Source of the DNA: Rhizobiaceae bacterium
GTDB taxonomy: Bacteria; Pseudomonadota; Alphaproteobacteria; Rhizobiales; Rhizobiaceae
Direction of reading: 5' to 3'
Length of the DNA: 36,303 nt
Assembly: GCA_027484835.1 (NCBI GenBank)
Contig: JAIXSF010000097.1
Location: 1 to 36,303, forward strand
Shown: in pieces, positions 27,496-36,148 of the stretch
Numbering within the stretch: the stretch's first letter is position 1
Layout of the letters: each line of letters starts with the position of its first letter
Notes under the pieces: model-generated
What the model saw: the letters and a program-made list of their open reading frames with translations, nothing else
Told to the model about the DNA's origin: nothing
The model's database searches: none
Position numbers and translations under genes: made by a program

Positions 27496-28692
27496 ATGGC
27501 AGCCAAAACAACGCATTTTAAGGTCAGCAATGGGGATATGACACTCATCGAAACCGGTGACGGGCATACAATCATCGTTGACATCAATATCCGCGCAGCG
27601 GCCGATGATCCATCGGATGACACCCCAGATGTCGCAAAACAACTGCGAGAGCGCCTGTCGAGAGATAACGAGGGCCGCCTCTACGTCAACGCATTCCTGC
27701 TGACCCATCCTGATGCAGATCACTGTCGTGGCCTTGAAAAGCATTTCCATCTCGGTCCGCTTGGTGACTGGAAGAAGGCAGACGACAAGATTGTGATCCG
27801 TGAGATGTGGTCGTCTCCGATCGTGTTTCGTCGAGCCTCCCGCAACCATACTCTGTGCACGGACGCCAAGGCCTGGGCCGCTGAGGCGCGTCGCCGCGTC
27901 CGGCACTTCCGTGCAAACGGTTACGCCTACGATGGCGACCGCATCAAAATTCTCGGCGAGGACGAAAGCGGAAAAACGGACGACTTGACGGAGATCCTGA
28001 TTGCCGGTGGAGATGTCTTTCAGACCATTTGCGGTGTAACCGACAACACCTTCTCCGGCCACCTGCTCGCTCCGCTTCTGGCCGAGGACGAAGATGAGGC
28101 CGAGTTTCTCAGCAAGAACAATTCGAGCGTCATCATCAACATCTCGCTCGGCAAGTCAGACCTCCAGAACCCGAGCTACTATCTGCTTGGTGGCGACGCC
28201 GAGGTCGGCATCTGGGAGAAGCTTTGGGGAAAATATGGCGACGATCCATCTCAGTTCCAGTACGATATCCTGGCCGCCCCGCACCATTGCTCCTGGCACA
28301 GCCTGTCATGGGACAGTTGGTCCGATTTCGGTGAAGATGCTGAAGTGTCGCAAGATGCGAGGTCTGCGCTCGGCCAGCCAATGTCCGGCGCAACGATCCT
28401 CGCAAGCAGCAAGGAGATTAAGGACGACGACGCCGACCCGCCGTGCATCCGTGCGAAGCGCGAATACAAGTCGATCCTAGAGCCGGTGAAGGGTACGTTC
28501 ACGTGCCTTGGAGAGCTGAGCGGAGACGCCCCGCTCGAATTCGAAATCACGTCGTCCGGCGGCCCCAAACAAAAGGAACGCTCGGCAAAGGCGAAGGTTG
28601 CGGCGCCGGCTATACTCGGACTTGCCGGCGCTGCAGCCGGAAGCCAAAGCGCACTCGGTTCGCAACCATTCAAGCATGGTGGCGACGATTGA
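27496..28692 (+). CDS. Metallo-beta-lactamase-fold hydrolase (MBL1)
   Basis: 398 aa; LTHPDADHCRGLEKHF (HxDxDH), YYLLGGDAEVGIWE, ILAAPHHCSWHSL; C-terminal low-complexity tail ending ...QPFKHGGDD. Confidence 0.85.
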   Translation: MAAKTTHFKVSNGDMTLIETGDGHTIIVDINIRAAADDPSDDTPDVAKQLRERLSRDNEGRLYVNAFLLTHPDADHCRGLEKHFHLGPLGDWKKADDKIVIREMWSSPIVFRRASRNHTLCTDAKAWAAEARRRVRHFRANGYAYDGDRIKILGEDESGKTDDLTEILIAGGDVFQTICGVTDNTFSGHLLAPLLAEDEDEAEFLSKNNSSVIINISLGKSDLQNPSYYLLGGDAEVGIWEKLWGKYGDDPSQFQYDILAAPHHCSWHSLSWDSWSDFGEDAEVSQDARSALGQPMSGATILASSKEIKDDDADPPCIRAKREYKSILEPVKGTFTCLGELSGDAPLEFEITSSGGPKQKERSAKAKVAAPAILGLAGAAAGSQSALGSQPFKHGGDD

Positions 28693-30974
28693 CGCGGCCC
28701 TCTCCTGCAGTATTGCGTGCGGTTCGCCAAATCCGGGCGCACCCTCGCGTCTTAAGGCTGGAAAGTACCTTGGATGCCGATCTGTCGATCGTCGCCCATG
28801 TTGATACCGGTCTGGGCAACCGATGGAAAGCTGGCGGAGCCAGTCCGAACGGCGTCCTTGCGGTCGAACCGATCACCATCCGATTTTCAGAACACTACCC
28901 AGGGGATTGCCCGGACGTATGCCTTCGGTCCGACTTTGACCGCTCCCACCCGCACCTTTTGCCCGGCAATCCAAGTGAACCGCCGCGCCCTTGCTATATT
29001 GATGGCGATCCCCGCGACTTTTTGCGACTGAGGGGGCCCTATGGCCTGGTAACCCAGGTGGCTGATTGGCTAGAAAAGGCAGCAGCAGCCGAGCTGATCA
29101 ATCCAACCCAGGGGTGGGAGCCAGTCCGCCGGGACCGCCTCCATGACTACGTTGAAGCCGATGCGAACGTTATTCGGGCGCTGGTCAATCCGGATGGTGG
29201 AGGCGCTTTCTTTCGTGCGCCGTTCACGATGATCGGCGACGAGAAGATGCGATCCTATTGCTGTCATCTGATGGAGCGGCTTCAGCTACGGCAGGATATA
29301 GCAAAAACACTCTATACCCAGTACGGCCAGATCGGGATTGGGGTTGTGGTCTGGCCTGGCCGGTCACCGGCGGGTGGCGAGTTGGTCGCTGGAACGTACG
29401 CGCCCGAAACGGTCACCAATGTCATGGGGCTCTACGAGCGCGCGCAGTCGCTCGATTTGCTAGAGCCGCTCAAATCGCACCTCGGCCTTCTACAAGCGCG
29501 CCTCAAAGGGGTGCCGGCCAGCGTGCCGATCGTGATTGCGATCGCGCTTATGGTTCGAAGGCCACTGGAGGTCATGGGCCAAGGCTCCCGAATTGAAATC
29601 CTACCATATGTCGTCGAGGTCTCCAGTTCAGAGGACCTAGCGCCGACCAGCCTGCAGCAAGTTCGTTTGGCGGCGCACCGCGATACCATCGGCGCGAAGC
29701 TGCTGTCGACCATGGCTGGTGGAGCTGTTGTGACGGAGCCGCCCAGATGGACGCTGATAGGTGCCGGCAGCGTCGGATCTAAACTTGCCGTCCATTTGGC
29801 TCGTGAAGGCAGGGGGCCAGACATCGTCATCGATAGCGGCACGATGCGGCCGCATAACTATGGCAGACATGGCCTAATGCCCCGGTCGCGATTTGATGCA
29901 CTTAACGATATCAAGGCAGAAGCCTTGAGCCATTCCGTGAGGTTGTTGGGGCAGTCGTCTACCGGCTACTTCACAGATGCCGCTTGGCTCGCAACGGCCG
30001 GTACTGACGACGAACGACGCAAAGCCTGGCCGCGCGGGTGCCGCCTACTCGTGGATGCCACGGGCTCTCCGTCGGTGACGGACGCACTTTGCTTGCGCGA
30101 TGTTACCAGGTCTCGACCACGTGTCGTCGAGACTAGTCTCTTCGCGAAAGGTCGCATTGCCTACCTCGCAATTGAGGGATTCGGACTTAACCCGAATGTC
30201 CAAGACCTTGCCGCGGAGAGCTACCGCATTTTCGCCAAAGACAAAGCCCTACAGAAGCTCGTCTTCAACCGAGGAGGCGAGCTGGTCCCGATCGGTCAAG
30301 GCTGCTCGACACTGACAGCACGGATGTCGGACGCTGCTCTTTCTGCATCCATTCCCGCGATGTCGATGAAGCTGTCGAAACTCCTGCAAGACGATGGCAT
30401 GGGCGAGCACGGAGAAATTCTGCTCGGCCTCGTCGATGAAGATTTGCTGGGCCAGTCCTGGCAGCATCACACAGTCGAAACGTTTGTTGAGCTGACTGGT
30501 GACGATGGCACGACGCCCTCGGTCAGAATTTCCCGCCGCGTTGCCGACCAAATCGATGAAACGATAGGATCTTACACCGGAGTTGAGACCGGAGGTGTCC
30601 TGATCGGGCGCTTCAACGAAACGACGAACAGCTTCCATGTGGTCGACATTGTTCCCCCACCGAAGGACAGCAAATTCTCCGCCAGTCTGTTTTCGCTCGG
30701 AACCGACGGTCTCACCGATCGCCTCAACGAATACGTCGCTGATAGCCACGGCACGCTCTACCCGATCGGCACGTGGCATAACCATCTGTCCGATAGTCCA
30801 GCCTCTAGAACTGACTTGGCTACGGGCGTGCAACTTGCATTTGGTCAGACATTTCCAGCCGTAATCCTCATCAAAACGCCGGCGGCATTTCACGGATTGG
30901 TGGTCGAAGCCACGGACATAGTGGACCCCCAGGAACCTGTGGTCACGGTTTCACGCATACAACAATGCCAATGA
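28689..30974 (+). CDS. Single-chain E2-like / E1-like (ThiF) / JAB (JAMM) peptidase protein
   Basis: E2-like YPGDCPDVCLRSDFDRSHPHLLPG...PPRPCYIDG; E1 nucleotide-binding WTLIGAGSVGSKLAVHLAREG...IDSGTMRPHNYGRHGL; JAMM ETGGVLIGRF...IGTWHNHLSDSPASRTD. TTG start at 28689 overlapping the MBL1 stop is preferred over the tracked ATG at 28443. Confidence 0.87.
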   Translation: MTRPSPAVLRAVRQIRAHPRVLRLESTLDADLSIVAHVDTGLGNRWKAGGASPNGVLAVEPITIRFSEHYPGDCPDVCLRSDFDRSHPHLLPGNPSEPPRPCYIDGDPRDFLRLRGPYGLVTQVADWLEKAAAAELINPTQGWEPVRRDRLHDYVEADANVIRALVNPDGGGAFFRAPFTMIGDEKMRSYCCHLMERLQLRQDIAKTLYTQYGQIGIGVVVWPGRSPAGGELVAGTYAPETVTNVMGLYERAQSLDLLEPLKSHLGLLQARLKGVPASVPIVIAIALMVRRPLEVMGQGSRIEILPYVVEVSSSEDLAPTSLQQVRLAAHRDTIGAKLLSTMAGGAVVTEPPRWTLIGAGSVGSKLAVHLAREGRGPDIVIDSGTMRPHNYGRHGLMPRSRFDALNDIKAEALSHSVRLLGQSSTGYFTDAAWLATAGTDDERRKAWPRGCRLLVDATGSPSVTDALCLRDVTRSRPRVVETSLFAKGRIAYLAIEGFGLNPNVQDLAAESYRIFAKDKALQKLVFNRGGELVPIGQGCSTLTARMSDAALSASIPAMSMKLSKLLQDDGMGEHGEILLGLVDEDLLGQSWQHHTVETFVELTGDDGTTPSVRISRRVADQIDETIGSYTGVETGGVLIGRFNETTNSFHVVDIVPPPKDSKFSASLFSLGTDGLTDRLNEYVADSHGTLYPIGTWHNHLSDSPASRTDLATGVQLAFGQTFPAVILIKTPAAFHGLVVEATDIVDPQEPVVTVSRIQQCQ

Positions 30975-31765
30975 CAGGAAATACGATGGTAGGTATCTCC
31001 AAGCACTTCGACGCCTACACTCTCCGGGCGAGAGTTGTTCCAGCACTTATGGCGGGACTTCCTACCCTCGCCTTCTTGTTTCTCATTATCCCTTGGGATC
31101 ATTTCAGCGTGTCGCAGGCCATATCCGCGACGATGGCCATAATCCTGCTGGTCGCCTTCGCTGATCTCGCCAGAAACCTCGGAAGAAAGGCTGAAAGAAA
31201 ACTCGGCACACGGGCGACGCCAGAGTTCTGGTTCCGAGATGACGGCAGCATCGATTCGATCTCTAAGGATCGATATCGGAGTTTCGTCGCATCAAAGCTT
31301 CATATTCAGGCGCCGAACGCGGAAGATGAAATCTCGGACGCAGCATGTGCAAAACAATTCTATTTGAGCGCGGGGAATTGGCTGCGAGATCAAACCCGCG
31401 ACCATAAGAAGTTCCGCATTCTGGCGGATGAGCTATTTACGTATGGCTTTCGTCGCAATCTCTTTGGTCTGAAGCCGGTCGCACTATCTCTGAATGCGAT
31501 CGTTCTTGGGCTTTGCCTCATCGCGATGACTTTTTCGCTACCCGTGGAGCTTCCCGCGCTCCAATCGTCTGGCAGGCTCGTCACCGCCATCATAGCCGTG
31601 ATTCTTCATTCCGCTTTCATGATCTTTGCGGTGAACAAAGAAGGTGTCCGCGAGGCTTCCCGCGCATATGGAATTCAGTTGATCCTGAGTTGCGAAACGC
31701 TCATGGCCTCCACCGGCACCCCCCGGGGGCAGGCAAAGTCGGGCCGTAGTAAACAACAACCTTAA
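30971..31765 (+). CDS. Predicted four-TM membrane protein
   Basis: ATGA overlap with the E2-E1-JAB stop; hydrophobic segments PALMAGLPTLAFLFLII, ISATMAIILLVAFADLA, LSLNAIVLGLCLIAMTF and LVTAIIAVILHSAFMIFAV. Confidence 0.75.
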   Translation: MTGNTMVGISKHFDAYTLRARVVPALMAGLPTLAFLFLIIPWDHFSVSQAISATMAIILLVAFADLARNLGRKAERKLGTRATPEFWFRDDGSIDSISKDRYRSFVASKLHIQAPNAEDEISDAACAKQFYLSAGNWLRDQTRDHKKFRILADELFTYGFRRNLFGLKPVALSLNAIVLGLCLIAMTFSLPVELPALQSSGRLVTAIIAVILHSAFMIFAVNKEGVREASRAYGIQLILSCETLMASTGTPRGQAKSGRSKQQP

Positions 31766-31885
31766 GGCGCTTTCAGTGTGCGGCGAGAAACAACCCGAGT
31801 GGTGCTGCCTCAATCGCGCGCGTGCTCTCGCAGGCAATGTCGATACGAGATTGAAACCCAGAGCGATACGAACGAGGGCGGTTTG

Positions 31886-32698
31886 ATGGACATCCGCATT
31901 TTTAACGTGGAGCATGGCGGCTGCGCGCTGGTCTCGACCGACAACGGCGAGCACCTGATGATCGACGCAGGGCATAACAGCACCACCGGCTGGCGCCCCT
32001 CGGTGTATCTGCCACAATTCGGGATCACATCGCTTGAGCGCCTGATCATCACCAATATGGACGAGGACCATGCCAGCGACCTCTACAATCTGCGGAAGAC
32101 AGTGGCCATCAACGCCTTGTATCGCAACCCGACCGTCGGCGCGGACGAGATCCGCTACCTGAAGGGGCAGAATGGCATTGGCTCCGGAATTGAGAGCCTG
32201 GCGCGGATGATGACGGCCTACACTGGCTCCGTTCCGGCGCAACCGAACTTGGGCGGCCTCTCAATCCAGATGTTTTGGAACACCTACCCCTACGATTTCG
32301 AGGATGAGAACAATCTCAGCATGGTGTGCATTCTGCGTTGCCATGGCCTCGTGGTTTGCTTCCCGGGGGACATGGAGGTACAGGGCTGGAACCGCTTGCT
32401 CGACCGGCCTGACTTTCGCGCATCTATGGCGGAGGTTCACGTCCTCGTCGCCTCACACCATGGTCGACGCAACGGTTGCTGCGAGGCACTCTATGTCAAT
32501 GGGTGGCGACCTCAGATCACAATCATATCGGATTCCGGCATCGAGTATGCGACCCAAGAAACAGTGGCGTGGTATCGCGCGCGTACGCAAGGCGTGTATC
32601 TCAACGGCGATTTCAGGCGGGTCTTGACCACACGCCGTGACGGTCGCATCCTCCTTCGCGCGACGCCGACCGGATCGTCAGTTCACGTGGGCATCTAG
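31886..32698 (+). CDS. Second metallo-beta-lactamase-fold protein (MBL2; ComEC-type, first motif His replaced)
   Basis: MDIRIFNVEHGGCALVSTDNGEHLMIDAGH...IITNMDEDHASDLYN...VVCFPGDMEVQGW...VLVASHHGRRNG; SD GAGGGCGG before ATG 31886. Confidence 0.82.
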   Translation: MDIRIFNVEHGGCALVSTDNGEHLMIDAGHNSTTGWRPSVYLPQFGITSLERLIITNMDEDHASDLYNLRKTVAINALYRNPTVGADEIRYLKGQNGIGSGIESLARMMTAYTGSVPAQPNLGGLSIQMFWNTYPYDFEDENNLSMVCILRCHGLVVCFPGDMEVQGWNRLLDRPDFRASMAEVHVLVASHHGRRNGCCEALYVNGWRPQITIISDSGIEYATQETVAWYRARTQGVYLNGDFRRVLTTRRDGRILLRATPTGSSVHVGI

Positions 32699-32777
32699 CC
32701 TTCAGAAGGCCATCGGATATGGCAGTAGCGTGATGGCGGGGCACGACCCCTCGCCCGACAGCGATCGGATGAGAAAA

Positions 32778-34256
32778 TCAAATCGCTTCGGGAAGCCTAT
32801 AGTCGCTTGCAACCTCGAGTGCGGCCAATGTCGCGTTCCGGCGAGCGAGCGTCTCGCGGTAGTCCTGCGCTTCGACGTCGCGGAAAAATGGTGCGCCAGG
32901 AGCAAGTCTTGTGACCGCAGCTTCAACCTCCTCAATGCGAGCCCGGAAGAACTCCTTCCGGAAATTCTGCGCATTAATTCGAACAGCTTCGAACTCTCTA
33001 TGGAGAGCTCGTTCGAGCGCCGGTGCGTCATCGCTGTAAATGATGGCGTGCGTGTCGAAAGTGAACGGAACGCTCGCGTCGCCGAGCTCGCGGACGCGGT
33101 CTGCCGGATCTAGCCTCCGCGTTAGACCGATCTTGACGACGTCGTCGCCGAACGACCCGATATTCGAAATGATGTACACGTAGCCGGATTTAGTCTTCTC
33201 GGCCATGGCTTGCGCACGTTCGAACTTCGCATGTGCTTCCTCGAGATCACGCTCCAGCATCGCAATTTGCGCATTGAAGGCCTCGAGCTTCGGCCCGACT
33301 GCACGTTCGGCTTCCGCCTTCGCCTTGTCGAGGAGGCGCTTATAACGGGCCTCCTCTTCCTCGGCGCGCTCCATGTCACGAACGAGCTTTAGCTCCTCTT
33401 TTTGCGCCCTGGCAAGTTCCGCTCGCTCTTCCTTCTCAGCCTTGAGCTTTTCGCGATATTCATGCGTGAGGAAGAGTTCCTCCAAGCGAAGCTTCAAATA
33501 GCCTTCCGTGATGAATACTTGGTTGGATTCATTCAGTTTGTTGATTTGGGCGAAGGCAGTTCCGATTCTTTTTTCCATCGCGTTAACGTTGTTCCAGCGC
33601 GTGTTGGCGATTGCCGCGTCACATTCGTTGTTAAAAGCGCGCAACGTCAGCCTGATGTTTCGGTTGGTCATCGTCTGACCTTTGGCGGTGCTACCATCCA
33701 CCGTCCAAGTTGTCGGGCAGATCACTGCGGCTTTGTCGGTGACCATATTCTTCTGCGCCGCCCGCACGCGTTCAATATTTCGTTTGTACTCCTCGCTGTC
33801 CGTATAATCGAAATGAGGTTCGTAGACGCCCATCTCCGCGAAGGCGAGCTTCTCATCAAAAATTGCAACTTCTTTAATGAGGCGATCGTATATGGCCTTT
33901 TTTTCTGCGTACGACGAACGCAGCGCCGAAAGGTCGGTATTGAGCGTATTGATCGAGCCTTGAACGGCTTCCGCCTCTTTATCCAAATCCATGATTGGCT
34001 TGTAGCGTTGCTCGACCTTGCGAATGAATTCCACGAGCGCGTTCTTTTCAGTTTCGATCTCGGCGCCTCGAGTTTGCGCCACGCCGAGCGCGCCGTGGCT
34101 TTCTGTGAGCGCACTATGCGCCTCCGCGAGGGATTTTTCGGCGCGCTTTCTCAAACCATCCGCCCGGATAAATTTGTAAATGAAAAACGCCATAATGAAC
34201 GGGCACAGGATCAACACGATCCCAACTCCTGCACCGATAGCCTGCTCGTTTGTCAT
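32778..34256 (-). CDS. Membrane-anchored coiled-coil protein with C-terminal GIY-YIG (T5orf172/MUG113-like) domain; DUF4041-like
   Basis: 492 aa; N-terminal TM IGAGVGIVLILCPFIMAFFIYKF; coiled coil; SGYVYIISNIGSFGDDVVKIGLTRRLDPADRVRELGDASVPFTFDTHAIIYSDDAPALERALHREF. Confidence 0.82.
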   Translation of the reverse strand: MTNEQAIGAGVGIVLILCPFIMAFFIYKFIRADGLRKRAEKSLAEAHSALTESHGALGVAQTRGAEIETEKNALVEFIRKVEQRYKPIMDLDKEAEAVQGSINTLNTDLSALRSSYAEKKAIYDRLIKEVAIFDEKLAFAEMGVYEPHFDYTDSEEYKRNIERVRAAQKNMVTDKAAVICPTTWTVDGSTAKGQTMTNRNIRLTLRAFNNECDAAIANTRWNNVNAMEKRIGTAFAQINKLNESNQVFITEGYLKLRLEELFLTHEYREKLKAEKEERAELARAQKEELKLVRDMERAEEEEARYKRLLDKAKAEAERAVGPKLEAFNAQIAMLERDLEEAHAKFERAQAMAEKTKSGYVYIISNIGSFGDDVVKIGLTRRLDPADRVRELGDASVPFTFDTHAIIYSDDAPALERALHREFEAVRINAQNFRKEFFRARIEEVEAAVTRLAPGAPFFRDVEAQDYRETLARRNATLAALEVASDYRLPEAI

Positions 34257-34372
34257 GAATTTCTCCCACCTCTAGTAGCAGAAGATTGCTTTGCCCTGCA
34301 CGTTAGAGTCAAGGAATCCGAAGACAATCAACCACTGAGAATTAACCATCGGCGATCATTTGATGTGAGCCA

Positions 34373-35068
34373 CTACGTTACGTCGTCATGCGCATCATCG
34401 CTCGCTTCCGCGAATAGCGCCGCAGCCATTTCATTCCTGCTGAGCAACCCCGCATCCTCGAGCGCCTCGATATCCGGCAGATCGCGGAGCGTCTCCATGC
34501 CGAAGGCGGAGAGAAAGTGCTTGGTCGTCACATAGGTATACGGCGCTCCGGGCGTCGGGCTGCGCGGCCCTGAGGCAATAAATCCAGCGCCCCGGAGCGC
34601 CCCGATGGTGTCGCGGCTGACCTCCTTGCCGAAGACCTTCGACAGCTCGCTTCTTGTCACCGGCTGGAAATGTCCCACCGCCATCAGCACCATCGCCTCG
34701 AACTCCGACAGCGCTGCGGCCGCCGCGCGGGTCGGCGCGGTCGAGGCGCGGATGGTCTCGCCAAAACGGACCCGAGTGCGGTGCTGCCAGCCGCCGGCGA
34801 CGGAAACCAATTCATAGGGCCGATCGCGCAATTCCTCCTGCAGATCGTCGATCAAGAGATCGATGCTGCACCCCTCGCCGACCACCCGCGCCAACGTCTC
34901 GCGACTGACTGGCTCGGCCGAGGCGAAAATCACCGCCTCGATCCGCAGCATCCATTCGCGCCAGCGCAGCTCCGGCGGCAGTTCTTCCAACTCCTTGTCA
35001 TAAAGGATTTCATCCTCCAACCTCGATTTGCTTCCACGATGTGCCTTGGTTGCGCTCGGTCCGGCCAT
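34373..35068 (-). CDS. scpB: ScpB-like winged-helix protein
   Basis: 231 aa; RIEAVIFASAEPVSRETLARVVGEGCSIDLLIDDLQEELRDRPYELVSVAGGWQHRTR...GAPYTYVTTKHFLSAFGMETLRDLPDIEAL. Confidence 0.85.
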   Translation of the reverse strand: MAGPSATKAHRGSKSRLEDEILYDKELEELPPELRWREWMLRIEAVIFASAEPVSRETLARVVGEGCSIDLLIDDLQEELRDRPYELVSVAGGWQHRTRVRFGETIRASTAPTRAAAAALSEFEAMVLMAVGHFQPVTRSELSKVFGKEVSRDTIGALRGAGFIASGPRSPTPGAPYTYVTTKHFLSAFGMETLRDLPDIEALEDAGLLSRNEMAAALFAEASDDAHDDVT

Positions 35069-35070
35069 CG

Positions 35071-36024
35071 TTACAGCCCATAGATCCGGAAGGATGTGCG
35101 GCCGGAGAGCTCCCGCACGGCGCCAAACCCTTCGAGCCGTTCAAACAGCCGGGTCGCGGCCCAGCGGGACAGCTTACTGCCGGGCGCCGACGCCGGCACG
35201 GCGTCATCCTCGAGCAGTTCTTGAATGACGGCGCCGGCCCCTTTCGTCCGCACCTTCGGCGCAGCGGTCAGCAGCGTATCGGCGCGCCGCGCGATCTCGC
35301 TGGCGACGCGCAACGCCGTGTTTGTCCCGTTGACCAGGGCGAGGCAGACGGCGCGCGGGAAACCGGCCTCGCCCGGCCGCACGCGTCCCCTGCCCCCGAT
35401 GGTCCGAAACGCCGGACCGTAGCGTTCCGCCATCAGCAGCGGCACGGGGCGATCCCATTTCAGCATGGCGGCGATCAGCCTGTCGGCAAGCGCCCAGGCC
35501 AGCGGCTCGGCGTCGGGGCGATCGGCACCAAGCGCCGTCACCAGATCGGCTGCGGCAAAAGGCACGACACGGCCGGACTGCAGCGCTGCGTCGGCGTGAT
35601 CGACGGCGGCCGCCAGCCGATCGTCCCATGCCAGTCCCATGAGTTCAGCCAATTCGGCCACGCTCTTCGAGGTAAAGCCGGGTTTTCGGCTCGCGATCCT
35701 TTTGTAGGCCAAAAACACTCTGCCGGCCGGTCCAGGATCGTCGCCTGGCGCCGTCAGCAGCACCGCGTCGCGCAGCGCCTTCTCGTCCTCGTTCCGCCCC
35801 ATCAAGCGCACGCCCCCCGCGGCGCATTTGAGGGCCTGGCGGGAGCGCCAGCAGCCAGCCCAAAGAGGCTCGGCGCGCACCAGATCGTCCAGGGATTTCA
35901 AAGCGATGCCGGCGGCGAAGGCGGCGTCCGGTTCCGTCAGCTCGCGGCCGCGCGGCAAAGCCCAAGCCGGCAGAGGAGCGGTCGGCGAGAGGGTGTTGGC
36001 GGCGGTGAAAGCGAGCGAATCCAT
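35071..36024 (-). CDS. DUF1403-like protein
   Basis: 317 aa; [55 protein letters not shown]...; adjacent to scpB on the same strand. Confidence 0.75.
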   Translation of the reverse strand: MDSLAFTAANTLSPTAPLPAWALPRGRELTEPDAAFAAGIALKSLDDLVRAEPLWAGCWRSRQALKCAAGGVRLMGRNEDEKALRDAVLLTAPGDDPGPAGRVFLAYKRIASRKPGFTSKSVAELAELMGLAWDDRLAAAVDHADAALQSGRVVPFAAADLVTALGADRPDAEPLAWALADRLIAAMLKWDRPVPLLMAERYGPAFRTIGGRGRVRPGEAGFPRAVCLALVNGTNTALRVASEIARRADTLLTAAPKVRTKGAGAVIQELLEDDAVPASAPGSKLSRWAATRLFERLEGFGAVRELSGRTSFRIYGL

Positions 36025-36093
36025 GGCCGCGAGCCTACCTGATGCGTGCAGTTTATACCAGTCTATTCGACCATAACCGCACGCCTTGTCTTC

Positions 36094-36123
36094 ATCTTAT
36101 AATGATTGATAAGATTGCATTAT
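36094..36123. promoter_or_regulatory. Nested inverted repeats in the divergent DUF1403/36149 intergenic region
   Basis: ATCTTAT (36094-36100)/ATAAGAT (36109-36115) and ATAATG (36099-36104)/CATTAT (36118-36123). Confidence 0.5.
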
Positions 36124-36148
36124 CGTTTGTTTTGCACATTATAGATAA

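Noticed and set aside
25665-30974. Canonical E2-CBASS (CD-NTase, Cap2, Cap3 and effector).
   Set aside because: The nucleotidyltransferase has a minimal-NT signature rather than a clear CD-NTase one, is on the opposite arm, and no known CBASS effector was recognised.
33402-34535. 377-aa plus-strand ORF antisense to the GIY-YIG gene.
   Set aside because: Antisense shadow; the minus-strand frame has a recognisable TM, coiled-coil and GIY-YIG architecture.
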